A stretch of DNA of 64,000 nt. Source: Pseudarthrobacter defluvii (GTDB lineage: Bacteria; Actinomycetota; Actinomycetes; Actinomycetales; Micrococcaceae). Numbering within the stretch: position 1 is the first letter of the stretch; each line of letters opens with the position of its first letter. The notes beneath the pieces were generated by a model that worked only from the letters and a program-made list of their open reading frames with translations, did no database searches and was not told where the DNA came from. Both the position numbers and the translations under genes were made by a program. Positions 28,233 through 37,345 of the stretch are shown one piece after another. Location: assembly GCF_030323865.1 (NCBI RefSeq), contig NZ_CP066362.1, positions 2,852,001 to 2,916,000 on the forward strand, written 5' to 3'.

Positions 28233-30125
28233 TTACTCGACGGTGACGCTCTTGGCGAGGTTGCGGGGCTGGTCCACGTCGTAGCCCTTTGCTGCGGCGA
28301 GTTCCGCGGCGAAGATCTGCAGCGGGACGGTGGTCAGCAGGGGCATCAGCAGGGTTGGGGTTTCCGGGACGTAGAAAACGTACTCGGCGTAGGCCTTGAC
28401 GGCTTCGTCGCCTTCCTCGGCGATGACCAGGGTCCGGGCGCCGCGGGCACGTACTTCCTGGATGTTGGAGACCACCTTGGAGTGCAGCGAGTCGCGCCCG
28501 CGCGGGGACGGGACGACGACGAACACCGGCTGGCCTTCATCGATCAGGGCGATGGGGCCGTGCTTGAGCTCGCCGGCGGCGAAGCCTTCGGCGTGGATGT
28601 ACGCGATCTCCTTGAGCTTCAGCGCACCTTCCAGGGCCACGGGGTAGCCCACGTGCCGGCCCAGGAACAGCACGGACTTCTCGTTCGCCATGGACCGGGC
28701 CAGTTCGCGCAGGGGGCCGGCGTTGTCCAGGATCGTCTGGATCTTGGCGGGGATCTTGTTCAGGTCCGCCAGGACGTCCTTGATCTGCCCGGTGAAAATG
28801 TTCCCCCGCAGCTGCGCCAGGTACAGGCCCAGCAGGTACGCGGCGGTGATCTGGGCCAGGAACGCCTTGGTGGAGGCCACCGCGATCTCCGGGCCGGCGT
28901 GCGTGTACAGCACGGCGTCGGATTCACGCGGGATGGTGGAGCCGTTGGTGTTGCAGATCGAGATGGTCTTCGCGCCCTGTTCCCGGGCGTAGCGGACGGC
29001 CATCAGGGTGTCCATGGTCTCCCCGGACTGGGAGATGGAGACCACCAGGGTGTTCTCGTCCAGGATCGGGTCCCGGTAGCGGAACTCGTGCGCGAGCTCC
29101 ACCTCGGTGGGGATCCGGCACCAGTTCTCGATCGCGTACTTCGCCACCGTGCCGGCGTAGGCGGCGGTGCCGCAGGCCAGCACGATGATCTTGTTGACCT
29201 GCTTCAACAGCTCCGGATCGATCCGCAGCTCATCCAGGGTCAGCTTGCCGTCCAGGTCAGACCGGCCCAGCAGGGTCTGCGCCACCGCATCGGGCTGGTC
29301 ATGGATTTCCTTCTCCATGAACGAGGAAAAGCCGCCCTTTTCCGCCGAGGCCGGGTCCCAGTCCACGTGGTATTCCTTGCCGGAGGCCGGGTTGCCGAAG
29401 AAATCGGTGATCGCCACGGAATCGGCGGTGATGGTGACGATCTGGTCCTGGCCCAGCTCCACCGCGCGGCGGGTGTAATCGATGAACCCGGACACGTCCG
29501 AGCCCAGGAAGTTCTCCCCCTCGCCCAGGCCCACCACCAGCGGTGAGTTGCGGCGGGCGGCCACGACGACGTCGGGCTGGTCCGCGTGCACCGCGAGCAG
29601 GGTGAAGGCACCCTCCAGGCGCTGGCAGGCCAGCTCCATGGCCCGGGTCAGGCCACCGTTGGCAGGGTCCCCGCCCAGTTGGTTGCGCAGGATGTCGGCC
29701 AGCAGCGCGGCAGCGACCTCGGTGTCCGTCTCGGACAGGAACGTCACGCCCTTCTCCAGCAGCTCCAGCTTGAGTTCGGCGAAGTTCTCGATGATGCCGT
29801 TGTGGATCACGGCGAGCTTGCCGCCGTCCGCCAGGTGCGGGTGCGCATTGCGGTCCGTCGGGCCGCCGTGCGTGGCCCACCGGGTGTGCCCGATCCCGGT
29901 GAGGGTCTCCGGCAGCGGCCGGGCCTCCAGCTCACCAATCAGGTTGCTCAGCTTCCCGGACTTCTTACGGGACTCGATGTTCCCCTGGGACACCACAGCC
30001 ACACCGGCAGAGTCATAACCGCGGTACTCCAGGCGGCGCAGTCCCTCAAGGACAACGTCCAACGCACTGTGACCATTAATTGCACCGTCAACTGAACGGC
30101 CTACATACCCCACGATTCCACACAT
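28233..30125 (-). CDS. glmS: Glutamine--fructose-6-phosphate aminotransferase (isomerizing)
   Basis: Makes glucosamine-6-phosphate, the first step to UDP-GlcNAc. It starts MCGIVGYVG, where Cys2 becomes the N-terminal nucleophile of the glutaminase domain. GHTRWATHGGPTDRNAHPH follows, then two SIS sugar-isomerase domains (SISQSGETMDTLMA, FLGRHVGYPVALEGALKLKE), ending in the usual AKSVTVE. The length is 630 residues. glmM, the next enzyme of the pathway, lies 2.5 kb away on the same strand. There is no sign of a glmS ribozyme upstream. Confidence 0.97.
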   Translation of the reverse strand: MCGIVGYVGRSVDGAINGHSALDVVLEGLRRLEYRGYDSAGVAVVSQGNIESRKKSGKLSNLIGELEARPLPETLTGIGHTRWATHGGPTDRNAHPHLADGGKLAVIHNGIIENFAELKLELLEKGVTFLSETDTEVAAALLADILRNQLGGDPANGGLTRAMELACQRLEGAFTLLAVHADQPDVVVAARRNSPLVVGLGEGENFLGSDVSGFIDYTRRAVELGQDQIVTITADSVAITDFFGNPASGKEYHVDWDPASAEKGGFSSFMEKEIHDQPDAVAQTLLGRSDLDGKLTLDELRIDPELLKQVNKIIVLACGTAAYAGTVAKYAIENWCRIPTEVELAHEFRYRDPILDENTLVVSISQSGETMDTLMAVRYAREQGAKTISICNTNGSTIPRESDAVLYTHAGPEIAVASTKAFLAQITAAYLLGLYLAQLRGNIFTGQIKDVLADLNKIPAKIQTILDNAGPLRELARSMANEKSVLFLGRHVGYPVALEGALKLKEIAYIHAEGFAAGELKHGPIALIDEGQPVFVVVPSPRGRDSLHSKVVSNIQEVRARGARTLVIAEEGDEAVKAYAEYVFYVPETPTLLMPLLTTVPLQIFAAELAAAKGYDVDQPRNLAKSVTVE

Positions 30126-30139
30126 AGGCTCAAGACTAT

Positions 30140-30182
30140 CGGCAGCGTGCCAGTTGCTCTAAACCGGCAGACCACGCTGCCG
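30140..30182. promoter_or_regulatory. Inverted repeat between glmS and coaA
   Basis: CGGCAGCGTG and CACGCTGCCG form a 10-bp perfect inverted repeat with a 23-base spacer, ending 15 bases upstream of the glmS start in the 131-base divergent gap. It could be a leader hairpin of glmS or a dimeric operator. Confidence 0.35.
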
Positions 30183-30256
30183 GGCGTCTGTGACCTACGC
30201 CGCGCTGAGCAGGGGCGTCATTTCGCGATGGGCCGGGCGCGGGGCAGAATCTTTAG

Positions 30257-31222
30257 GTGACTTCGCAACGCAACGACGCGAACGGGGAGGGTGCCTCGCC
30301 GTTCGTGGAGCTGGACCGGCACACCTGGTCCCGCCTCGCCGCCCAGATGGAACAGCCCCTTAATGAAGAGGACGTGCTGCGCCTTCGCGGGCTCGGCGAC
30401 CCCCTGGACATCAACGAAGTCAGGGACGTTTACCTGCCTCTGTCCCGGCTCCTGCACCTTTACGTCGAGGCGGCTGGGCAGCTGCACGCGGCAACCACCA
30501 CGTTCCTGGGTGAGCAGACCCAGCGCACCCCGTTCGTGATCGGCGTCGCCGGATCCGTTGCCGTGGGCAAGTCCACCATCGCGCGCGTGCTGCGGGAGAT
30601 GCTGCGCCGCTGGCCCGGCACCCCCAACGTGGAGCTCATCACCACTGACGGTTTCCTCTATCCCCTGGCCGAGCTCAAGCGCCGGCAGCTGCTGGACCGG
30701 AAGGGTTTCCCCGAGTCCTACGACCGCCGGGCGCTGCTGCGGTTCGTGAGCGAGATCAAGGGCGGCGCCGAAGAAGTGCGCGCACCCTGGTACTCCCATG
30801 TCACGTACGACATCGTGCCCGGCAAGGAAGTGGTGGTCCGCCGGCCCGACGTGCTCATCGTGGAGGGCCTGAACGTGCTGGCCCCGGCCCGCCCCCGGCA
30901 TGACGGCCGGCAGGGCCTGGCCCTGAGCGACTTCTTTGACTTCTCCATCTACGTGGACGCCAAGACCTCCTACATTGAGGAGTGGTACGTGGACCGGTTC
31001 CGGAAGCTGCGGAGCACGGCGTTCGCGCAGCCGGAGTCCTACTTCCACCGCTACGCCACACTGTCCGATGAGGAAGCCGAAAGCACCGCCCGGGACATTT
31101 GGAAGCGGATCAACGAGCCCAACCTGGAGGAGAACGTGCTTCCCACGCGGGGCCGGGCCCAGCTGGTGCTGACCAAAGAGGCGGACCACTCCATCCGCCG
31201 CATGCTGCTCCGGAAGGTGTAG
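30257..31222 (+). CDS. coaA: Pantothenate kinase, type I
   Basis: First step of coenzyme A synthesis: ATP-dependent phosphorylation of pantothenate. The P-loop [16 protein letters not shown] (about residues 95-110), [13 protein letters not shown] and [19 protein letters not shown] are characteristic of the bacterial CoaA family. The length is 321 residues, initiated at a GTG. It diverges from glmS. Confidence 0.96.
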   Translation: MTSQRNDANGEGASPFVELDRHTWSRLAAQMEQPLNEEDVLRLRGLGDPLDINEVRDVYLPLSRLLHLYVEAAGQLHAATTTFLGEQTQRTPFVIGVAGSVAVGKSTIARVLREMLRRWPGTPNVELITTDGFLYPLAELKRRQLLDRKGFPESYDRRALLRFVSEIKGGAEEVRAPWYSHVTYDIVPGKEVVVRRPDVLIVEGLNVLAPARPRHDGRQGLALSDFFDFSIYVDAKTSYIEEWYVDRFRKLRSTAFAQPESYFHRYATLSDEEAESTARDIWKRINEPNLEENVLPTRGRAQLVLTKEADHSIRRMLLRKV

Positions 31223-31227
31223 CACAG

Positions 31228-32091
31228 GTGTGCTACCAATGCAGTTCCCCCAGCCGGCGCAGCTTCGCCCAGTTCCTCGCAGCGGGGGCCGGGCTGACTG
31301 TCCTGCCAGCCTGCACCCCGGAGGCACCTAAGGCGGCGGCGCCGTCGTCGTCCACTGCTCCCTCCTCGGTTCCCCCCTCCCCTGAGGCGGTTACGGCTTC
31401 GGCGGGCGCGACGGCGGATGCGGCCACGGTGGGCCAGTCACCCGCGGCCCCGTCCCCCACGCCGTCCCCGTCAGCCACCCTGGCGCGGCAGTTCTCGCTG
31501 GATGACCCGGCCAGCCCGTGGGTGATCGTGAACAAGCACCGGCCGCTGAAGCCCGCGGACTACGTGCCGGCTGACCTGGTGCGTCCCGCCGTCACCATTT
31601 CTGCCGCCGGTGAGGCCTCGCTCCTGAACAGTACGACGGCGGCCGCCGCCGAAGCGATGTTCGCGGCGGCCGCACGGGACGGCGTTGGGATTGTCCTGGC
31701 GAGCGGCTACCGTTCGTACAGCACGCAGGTGACCACCTACAACGGGTACGTCGCGGCGCGCGGACAGGCCGACGCCGACACCGCCAGCGCGCGGCCCGGC
31801 CACTCGGAGCACCAGACGGGGTGGGCGTTCGACATCGGCGACGGCGGCGGGGCGTGCAGCTTTGAGCCGTGCTTCGCCGAACAGCCGGCGGCGGCCTGGG
31901 CGAAGGCGAACGGGCACCGGTTCGGGTTCGTGGTGCGGTATCCGTGGATGCTGCATCCCATCACGGGGTACTTTTACGAGCCGTGGCACCTGCGGTATGT
32001 GGGAGTGGAGGCGGCCACGGACATGCTGAACCGCGGCATCGGCACCCTGGAGGAATATTTTGGTCTGGAAGCGGCGCCCGCGTACTTGTAA
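31228..32091 (+). CDS. D-alanyl-D-alanine carboxypeptidase, VanY family, Tat-type lipoprotein
   Basis: Zinc peptidase of the M15B/VanY family. SGYRSYSTQ, the metal ligands in HSEHQTGWAFDIGD and the later EPWHLRYVG (Glu and His) are all present. The N-terminus holds both a twin-arginine motif (SRRSFAQFL) and a lipobox (LPAC), so export as a folded lipoprotein by Tat is predicted. A Ser/Pro/Ala-rich tether of about 60 residues follows. The GTG at 31228, 6 bases after the coaA stop, is chosen because it places the signal at the N-terminus; longer frames overlap coaA. It would trim D-Ala from peptidoglycan stem peptides. Confidence 0.87.
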   Translation: MCYQCSSPSRRSFAQFLAAGAGLTVLPACTPEAPKAAAPSSSTAPSSVPPSPEAVTASAGATADAATVGQSPAAPSPTPSPSATLARQFSLDDPASPWVIVNKHRPLKPADYVPADLVRPAVTISAAGEASLLNSTTAAAAEAMFAAAARDGVGIVLASGYRSYSTQVTTYNGYVAARGQADADTASARPGHSEHQTGWAFDIGDGGGACSFEPCFAEQPAAAWAKANGHRFGFVVRYPWMLHPITGYFYEPWHLRYVGVEAATDMLNRGIGTLEEYFGLEAAPAYL

Positions 32092-32115
32092 TGCCGGTGC
32101 GCTAGGTTGGTGACC

Positions 32116-32520
32116 ATGCTTACTGGATTCAAGAACTTCATCATGAAGGGCAATGTGGTTGACCTTGCGGTCGCCGTGGTCATGGGTACTGCGTTCGGCG
32201 CGGTAGTGACGGCGTTGGTGAACAAGGTGCTGATGCCCTTCGTCTCCGGCCTGGTGGGGGCGCCCAACTTCGACAGCTTCGCTCGTGTGGAACTGAACGG
32301 GAACGCCATCGAGTTCGGGGTGCTGCTGACCGCGGTGGTGAACTTCCTGCTGATCGCCGCCGCCATCTACTTTGTGGTGGTGATGCCGATGAACCTGATG
32401 ATCGAGCGCCGCAACCGCCGGCTGGGAATCAACAAGGATGTGAAGAAGGACGCTGCCGAGGACCCACAGGTGGCGCTGCTGACCGAGATCCGGGACGCGC
32501 TGAAAGAGCGCACCCCCTGA
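32116..32520 (+). CDS. mscL: Large-conductance mechanosensitive channel
   Basis: A 134-residue protein opening with LTGFKNFIMKGNVVDLAVAVV, the first transmembrane helix with its gate region. A periplasmic-type loop and a second helix (VNFLLIAAAIYFVVVMP) follow, then a charged cytoplasmic helix. It releases solutes under osmotic down-shock. The ATG at 32116 matches the family start; GTG at 32110 is possible. A strong hairpin terminator follows. Confidence 0.95.
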   Translation: MLTGFKNFIMKGNVVDLAVAVVMGTAFGAVVTALVNKVLMPFVSGLVGAPNFDSFARVELNGNAIEFGVLLTAVVNFLLIAAAIYFVVVMPMNLMIERRNRRLGINKDVKKDAAEDPQVALLTEIRDALKERTP

Positions 32521-32537
32521 GCTTGCCTTGAACGCAA

Positions 32538-32571
32538 AGTGGCCCGTCTCCCTCGTGGGAGGCGGGCCACT
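32538..32571. terminator. Bidirectional terminator between mscL and glmM
   Basis: AGTGGCCCG pairs with CGGGCCACT, and inside it CTCCC pairs with GGGAG around TCGT, giving a long stem with one internal mismatch. It is followed by TCTTCTT on the plus strand and lies between the 3' ends of two convergent genes. Confidence 0.85.
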
Positions 32572-32584
32572 CTTCTTGCTGCTA

Positions 32585-33946
32585 CTAGTTGGAGGCGAGC
32601 TCCAGCGCAAGCTCGCTCCGGACCACCCGGGCCAGGTGTTCGGCGATGGACTGGGCCGTCTCCTCGTCCGCGGCTTCCACCATGACGCGCACCACGGGCT
32701 CAGTGCCGGATGGACGGAGCAGGACGCGGCCGGTTTCACCCAGCGCTGCTTCCGCCGCTGCCACGGCCTGGGCAAGGACGTCGTTGCTGCTGACGCGGCT
32801 GCGGTCCACGCCCTTGACGTTTATCAGCACCTGCGGGAGCTTGGTCATCACGCTTGCCAGCTCCTTGAGCGGCTTCCCCGTCAGGGCTACTTGCGCAGCG
32901 AGCTGCAGGCCGGTGAGGAGGCCGTCACCGGTGGTGGCGTGGTCGGAGAAGATGACGTGGCCGGACTGTTCGCCGCCCAGGTTGTAGCCGCCGTCGCGCA
33001 TGCTTTCCAGCACGTAGCGGTCCCCGACTGCGGTTTCCACGATGGTGATGCCGGCCTCGCGGAGGGCAATCTTGAGGCCAAGGTTGCTCATGACGGTGGC
33101 CACCAGGACGTCGTCCCTGAGCTTGCCGGACTTCTTGAGCGCGACGGCGAGGATGGCCATGATCTGGTCGCCGTCCACCTCGTTGCCTTCGTGGTCCACG
33201 GCCAGGCAGCGGTCGGCGTCGCCGTCGTGGGCGATGCCCAGGTTAGCGCCGTACTTGACCACGGCTTCCTTGAGCGGGCCAAGGTGGGTGGAGCCCACGC
33301 CGTCGTTGATGTTCAGGCCGTCAGGATCGGCACCGATGACGATGACCTCAGCGCCGGCGTCCTTGAAGAGCTGGGGCGAGCAGCCGCTGGCGGCACCGTT
33401 GGCGCAGTCCAGGACCACCGTGAGGCCGTCCAGGCGGTGCGGCAGGGTGCGGAGCAGGTGGACGATGTAGCGGTCCTCGGCGTCGGAGAAGCGCTGGATG
33501 CGGCCCACGTCGGCGCCGGTGGGCCGGACGGCTTCCTTGCTCATCTGGGCCTCGATGGCGTCCTCCACCTCGTCCGGCAGCTTCTGGCCGCCGCGGGCGA
33601 AGAACTTGATCCCGTTATCCGGCGCCGGGTTGTGGGAGGCGGAGATCATGACGCCGAAGTCGGCGTCAAGGTCTGCCACCAGGTAGGCGGCGGCGGGGGT
33701 GGGCAGGACGCCCGCATCGTAGACGTCGATGCCTGAGCTGGAGAGGCCTGCCTCCACTGCGGCGGCGATGAATTCGCCGCTGGCGCGCGGGTCCCGGGCC
33801 AGCACGGCGCGGGGCCTCGCACCGTTGGCGGCGCGGTCATGACCAAGCACGACGGCGGCCGCCTGGGCCAGCTGCAGGGCCAGTTCTGCTGTCAGCAGGC
33901 CGTTGGCCAGCCCCCGGACACCATCTGTTCCAAATAATCTAGACAC
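32585..33946 (-). CDS. glmM: Phosphoglucosamine mutase
   Basis: Interconverts glucosamine-6- and -1-phosphate for UDP-GlcNAc synthesis. It starts with the family signature [16 protein letters not shown]. The phosphorylated serine is in [17 protein letters not shown], the metal loop is DGDADRC, and the C-terminal [17 protein letters not shown] binds the substrate phosphate. The length is 453 residues. In other actinobacteria it commonly follows rplM-rpsI directly; here the glycosyltransferase block separates them. Confidence 0.97.
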   Translation of the reverse strand: MSRLFGTDGVRGLANGLLTAELALQLAQAAAVVLGHDRAANGARPRAVLARDPRASGEFIAAAVEAGLSSSGIDVYDAGVLPTPAAAYLVADLDADFGVMISASHNPAPDNGIKFFARGGQKLPDEVEDAIEAQMSKEAVRPTGADVGRIQRFSDAEDRYIVHLLRTLPHRLDGLTVVLDCANGAASGCSPQLFKDAGAEVIVIGADPDGLNINDGVGSTHLGPLKEAVVKYGANLGIAHDGDADRCLAVDHEGNEVDGDQIMAILAVALKKSGKLRDDVLVATVMSNLGLKIALREAGITIVETAVGDRYVLESMRDGGYNLGGEQSGHVIFSDHATTGDGLLTGLQLAAQVALTGKPLKELASVMTKLPQVLINVKGVDRSRVSSNDVLAQAVAAAEAALGETGRVLLRPSGTEPVVRVMVEAADEETAQSIAEHLARVVRSELALELASN

Positions 33947-34130
33947 CGGTCAAGTGTAGAGGATGGGCGCGGAGCGCAACTGCGTAGGCGGCTCCATGCG
34001 GCTGTTCCTACCTGTTGAGTACCTGCTTGCTGCCAGGGGTAATTACTGGGACTACTTGGATTTTTGGGTTGCTACCTGTCTTTACTCGAAACCCTCGCCA
34101 CGCCTCTTTAGCGGCCCCTACGATCCATGC

Positions 34131-35375
34131 ATGACACCTAGCTATGGGGGCTTGGCGCTCGAAATTGTGGTTCCGGTTTTCAACGAAGAAGCGGTACTGG
34201 AACGCAGCATCACAAGGCTCGCCGAGTACCTGACGATTGAAATGCCGTCGACGTGGAAGATTACCATCGCCGACAATGCAAGCACCGACCGGACCTCGGT
34301 GATTGCCGCCCGCTTGAGCGAGCATTTGCCGAATGTTGATTATCGCCGCCTGGAGGTTAAGGGACGTGGCTACGCGCTGAGAGATGCATGGTCCGCTTCC
34401 AACGCGAAAGTCCTGGCTTACCTGGACGTTGACCTGTCAACGGATCTGGCAGCGCTTCCCCCTTTGGTGGCTCCCCTATTATCGGGGCATTCCGATATTT
34501 CCATCGGGACACGTTTGGGCCAGAGTTCACGGGTGAGCCGCGGCCCCAAACGGGAATTCATTTCCCGGTCCTACAACTTCCTGCTTCGCCGGACCATGCA
34601 GGTACGGTTTTCCGACGCGCAGTGCGGATTCAAAGCCATTCGTGCCGATGTTGCCAAGCGTCTACTCCCCCATGTCGAGGACAACGGCTGGTTTTTCGAC
34701 ACAGAGTTGTTGATCATTGCTGAGCGGTCTGGGCTTCGCATACACGAAATTCCCGTGGATTGGGTTGACGATCCGGACAGCCGCGTCGATATCAGGCAAA
34801 CCGCACTTGATGACCTCCGGGGAATGGTCCGTGTAGGCACCTCGCTCATAAGGGGAGTTATTCCAGTCCAGGCGATCTACGCGGAACTAGGACGCAGGCC
34901 TATAGCGCCGGTGGGCCGGCCGAGCTTCTTTGGCCAAGTACTACGTTTTGGGCTAGTTGGTGCCGCCTCAACATTGGCTTTCGCACTGCTTTACCTCATG
35001 TTGCAGGGACCCTTCGGATCTCAAGAAGCCAATTTCTTGGCGCTGCTGTTGACCGCCATTGGAAACACCGCAGCGAACCGGCGCTTTACCTTCGGGATCA
35101 TCGGGCCTTCGAGACTAGTAACCCAGCAGATTCAAGGACTGATTGTCTTCCTGCTCGCATGGGGCATCACTTCTTCGGCCCTGTTCATCCTCCATGCCGC
35201 CAACCCGGATGCACTGCCGAGCATGGAACTGCTGACGCTAACAGGCGCCAATGTCCTTGCGACCTTAATGCGGTTCGTCCTCCTGCGCCTGTGGGTATTC
35301 AGGAAGGGACGAAATCAGGAAATCCTGCCACGTCTTGTCGTTGCGCCTATAACAGTCGACGGACGCGTCTCGTGA
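34131..35375 (+). CDS. GT2 glycosyltransferase fused to a GtrA membrane domain
   Basis: The N-terminal GT-A domain (about 1-240) has EIVVPVFNEEAVLE, LDVDLSTD (the DXD-type metal site) and DAQCGFKAIRAD, typical of polyprenyl-phosphate sugar synthases such as dolichol-phosphate mannose synthase. The C-terminal part (about 265-400) is a GtrA domain with four transmembrane helices (FGLVGAASTLAFALLY, then ANRRFTFGI). The likely role is to load a sugar on polyprenyl phosphate and flip or hand it on to the GT39 enzymes encoded next. The ATG at 34131 is the start consistent with the domain. A TACGAT box seven bases before it suggests a leaderless transcript. Base composition is less GC-rich than the flanks. 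Confidence 0.85.
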   Translation: MTPSYGGLALEIVVPVFNEEAVLERSITRLAEYLTIEMPSTWKITIADNASTDRTSVIAARLSEHLPNVDYRRLEVKGRGYALRDAWSASNAKVLAYLDVDLSTDLAALPPLVAPLLSGHSDISIGTRLGQSSRVSRGPKREFISRSYNFLLRRTMQVRFSDAQCGFKAIRADVAKRLLPHVEDNGWFFDTELLIIAERSGLRIHEIPVDWVDDPDSRVDIRQTALDDLRGMVRVGTSLIRGVIPVQAIYAELGRRPIAPVGRPSFFGQVLRFGLVGAASTLAFALLYLMLQGPFGSQEANFLALLLTAIGNTAANRRFTFGIIGPSRLVTQQIQGLIVFLLAWGITSSALFILHAANPDALPSMELLTLTGANVLATLMRFVLLRLWVFRKGRNQEILPRLVVAPITVDGRVS

Positions 35376-37345
35376 GCCGCCTGCTAAATAACGCCCGCGT
35401 TTCCACAGCTACCGACAGAAACAGCGGGTTTGTGGGTGCAAAACGGACAAACCCGTGGGAATGGAGCCGCCAACTGTTATTAGTTTTGCACCGCATCTGG
35501 CGCGGCCCGGACGAGACCGAGCCATGGGAGAGGCGGGCGCTTTTGGGCCTCCTATCTGTTATTGCAGCCCTGTACTTTTGGGGGCTGGACGCGAACGGCT
35601 GGGCCAACCCGTACTACTCGGCCGCTGCCCAAGCGGGAGCTCAGGACTGGAAGGCTTTCTTTTTCGGATCCTTCGAGTGGGGCAATCTGATAACGGTTGA
35701 CAAGACCCCGTTGAGTATCTGGGTCATGGCCCTATCAGTTCGGCTGTTCGGTCTCAGCAGCTGGAGCATCCTGGTTCCCCAGGTCCTGATGGGAGTGGCT
35801 ACCAGCTACCTTTTGTACCGCTTGATGCGGCGCGGTTTCGGTCCGCGCACTTCTCTCTTTTGTGCAGCCGTCTTCGCAACCACGCCTGTTGTCATGCTGA
35901 TGTCACGGTTCAACAACCCTGAACCGTTGATGGGCTTGCTGACAGTGTCGGCAGTATCCATAACTCTGAAGGCCATGGAGTCCGCCAAGCTGCGAACATT
36001 TGCCTTGGCAGGGCTCCTCTTGGGGCTTGGTTTCATGGCTAAACAGGTTCAAGCCCTCCTAGTTTTGCCGGCGCTTGGCATTTCCATCCTTGCCTTCGGC
36101 CAAGGGCAGTTCCGGCACAGGCTTCAGCAAGGAATGGTCGCATCGGGAACCCTTCTAGCCACTTCGTTAGGGTGGCTCATCACCGTGGACCTAATTCCCG
36201 CTGCCGATCGTCCCTACATCGGTGGATCGGTAAACAACAGCGCACTCGAACTGACTATGGACTACAACGGTCTTGCACGGTTTCTTCAGATACCGCTGAA
36301 TTCCCAAGGCAACAAAGTTTCAGGTACAGCCAGCGACGCCGTGGAGTTCGTCGGGGGCCTACCTCGGCTCCTCAACGGCAACTTCGCGCAGGAAATCGCT
36401 TGGTTGCTAGTAACCGGGATCTTCGCGAGTATCGTACTTGTCGTCCTGCATCGCACTCTTAACTTGAGCCGCGTTCAGCGGAACATCGTTGCAGTTTCAA
36501 TACTCTGGTTCAGCACAGCACTTCTGGTGCTTTGCTGCATGGGCACAATGATCCATACGTATTACACGTACTCCCTGGGTGCACCTCTTGCTATGACCGT
36601 AGCCTTGGGGCTCGCGTCCCTCTGGAAACTCCGCCATAGAAGGGTTCTTCGCGCCTTGGGGGCCATCTTGATTGCGTCTTCGGTGTACGTGGCTATGAGA
36701 GTGATGGAATACAGCCATGAGTGGCCTTTGTGGCTGCGCATCGGCTTGCCTGCTCTCGGTTTAGTCGGGGCGATGCTTTGGTTTCTACAACCAACTCGTC
36801 GTCACCTCGATCTTCTTACCTCGGCCGTTCTTGCCTGTAGCCTCTTGGCCGCCCCTATAGCAACCAACATATACACGGTGTCAACTCCCCAGCGGGGCAC
36901 CAATCCCATGTCAGGGCCAGCCGGCAATGATCCCGGTTCTTTGACAAAACTCATGGCAGCTTTGAAGAAGGGGGAGATCCGGTGGGCGCAGCAAACAGCG
37001 CTCGGAGTCACGGTTCCAGAGGTGACGGAGATGGTCAGAACCCGAACCTCAAACCAAAAATGGGGAGCCGCAACCTTCACCGCACAGAATGCTGCTCTTT
37101 ACCAGCTGCAATCCGGAAGGCCAGTAATTCCCCTGGGAGGTTGGCTGGGAAGCGATCCAGCACCAACACCGGAGCAATTTAGGACTTTAGTGGCAGAAAA
37201 GCAGATCGGGTACTTTATTTTGTCTCAGGACTTGCTGGAGCGGGGCGGTCTAAGTACTCAAACCCAGGAAATCACAGAATGGGTTCGCCGCAACTTCACA
37301 GAAGAGGTGGTGGACGGTGTCAGCATCTACGATCTCCGGAGATGA
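35372..37345 (+). CDS. GT39 (ArnT/YkcB-like) membrane glycosyltransferase, copy 1
   Basis: An integral membrane protein of about 657 residues with roughly a dozen hydrophobic segments. The first luminal loop reads NGWANPYYSAAAQAG, then FEWGNLITVDKTPLSIWVMALS, the GT-C active-site region with its acidic residue. It is expected to take a sugar from a polyprenyl-phosphate donor and add it to an extracytoplasmic acceptor. The GTG start overlaps the stop of the GT2-GtrA gene (GTGA), so the donor-making and donor-using enzymes are coupled. The YkcC-YkcB pair of Bacillus subtilis is a comparable arrangement. The acceptor is unknown. Confidence 0.83.
   Translation: MSRLLNNARVSTATDRNSGFVGAKRTNPWEWSRQLLLVLHRIWRGPDETEPWERRALLGLLSVIAALYFWGLDANGWANPYYSAAAQAGAQDWKAFFFGSFEWGNLITVDKTPLSIWVMALSVRLFGLSSWSILVPQVLMGVATSYLLYRLMRRGFGPRTSLFCAAVFATTPVVMLMSRFNNPEPLMGLLTVSAVSITLKAMESAKLRTFALAGLLLGLGFMAKQVQALLVLPALGISILAFGQGQFRHRLQQGMVASGTLLATSLGWLITVDLIPAADRPYIGGSVNNSALELTMDYNGLARFLQIPLNSQGNKVSGTASDAVEFVGGLPRLLNGNFAQEIAWLLVTGIFASIVLVVLHRTLNLSRVQRNIVAVSILWFSTALLVLCCMGTMIHTYYTYSLGAPLAMTVALGLASLWKLRHRRVLRALGAILIASSVYVAMRVMEYSHEWPLWLRIGLPALGLVGAMLWFLQPTRRHLDLLTSAVLACSLLAAPIATNIYTVSTPQRGTNPMSGPAGNDPGSLTKLMAALKKGEIRWAQQTALGVTVPEVTEMVRTRTSNQKWGAATFTAQNAALYQLQSGRPVIPLGGWLGSDPAPTPEQFRTLVAEKQIGYFILSQDLLERGGLSTQTQEITEWVRRNFTEEVVDGVSIYDLRR

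Noticed and set aside
30126..30256. glmS ribozyme
   Set aside because: The gap has only a simple inverted repeat; the ribozyme is a Firmicutes-type feature and its conserved core is not visible.
33963..34130. Longer N-terminus for the GT2-GtrA protein
   Set aside because: The extra residues are not similar to the GT2 family and the ATG at 34131 is next to the domain start.
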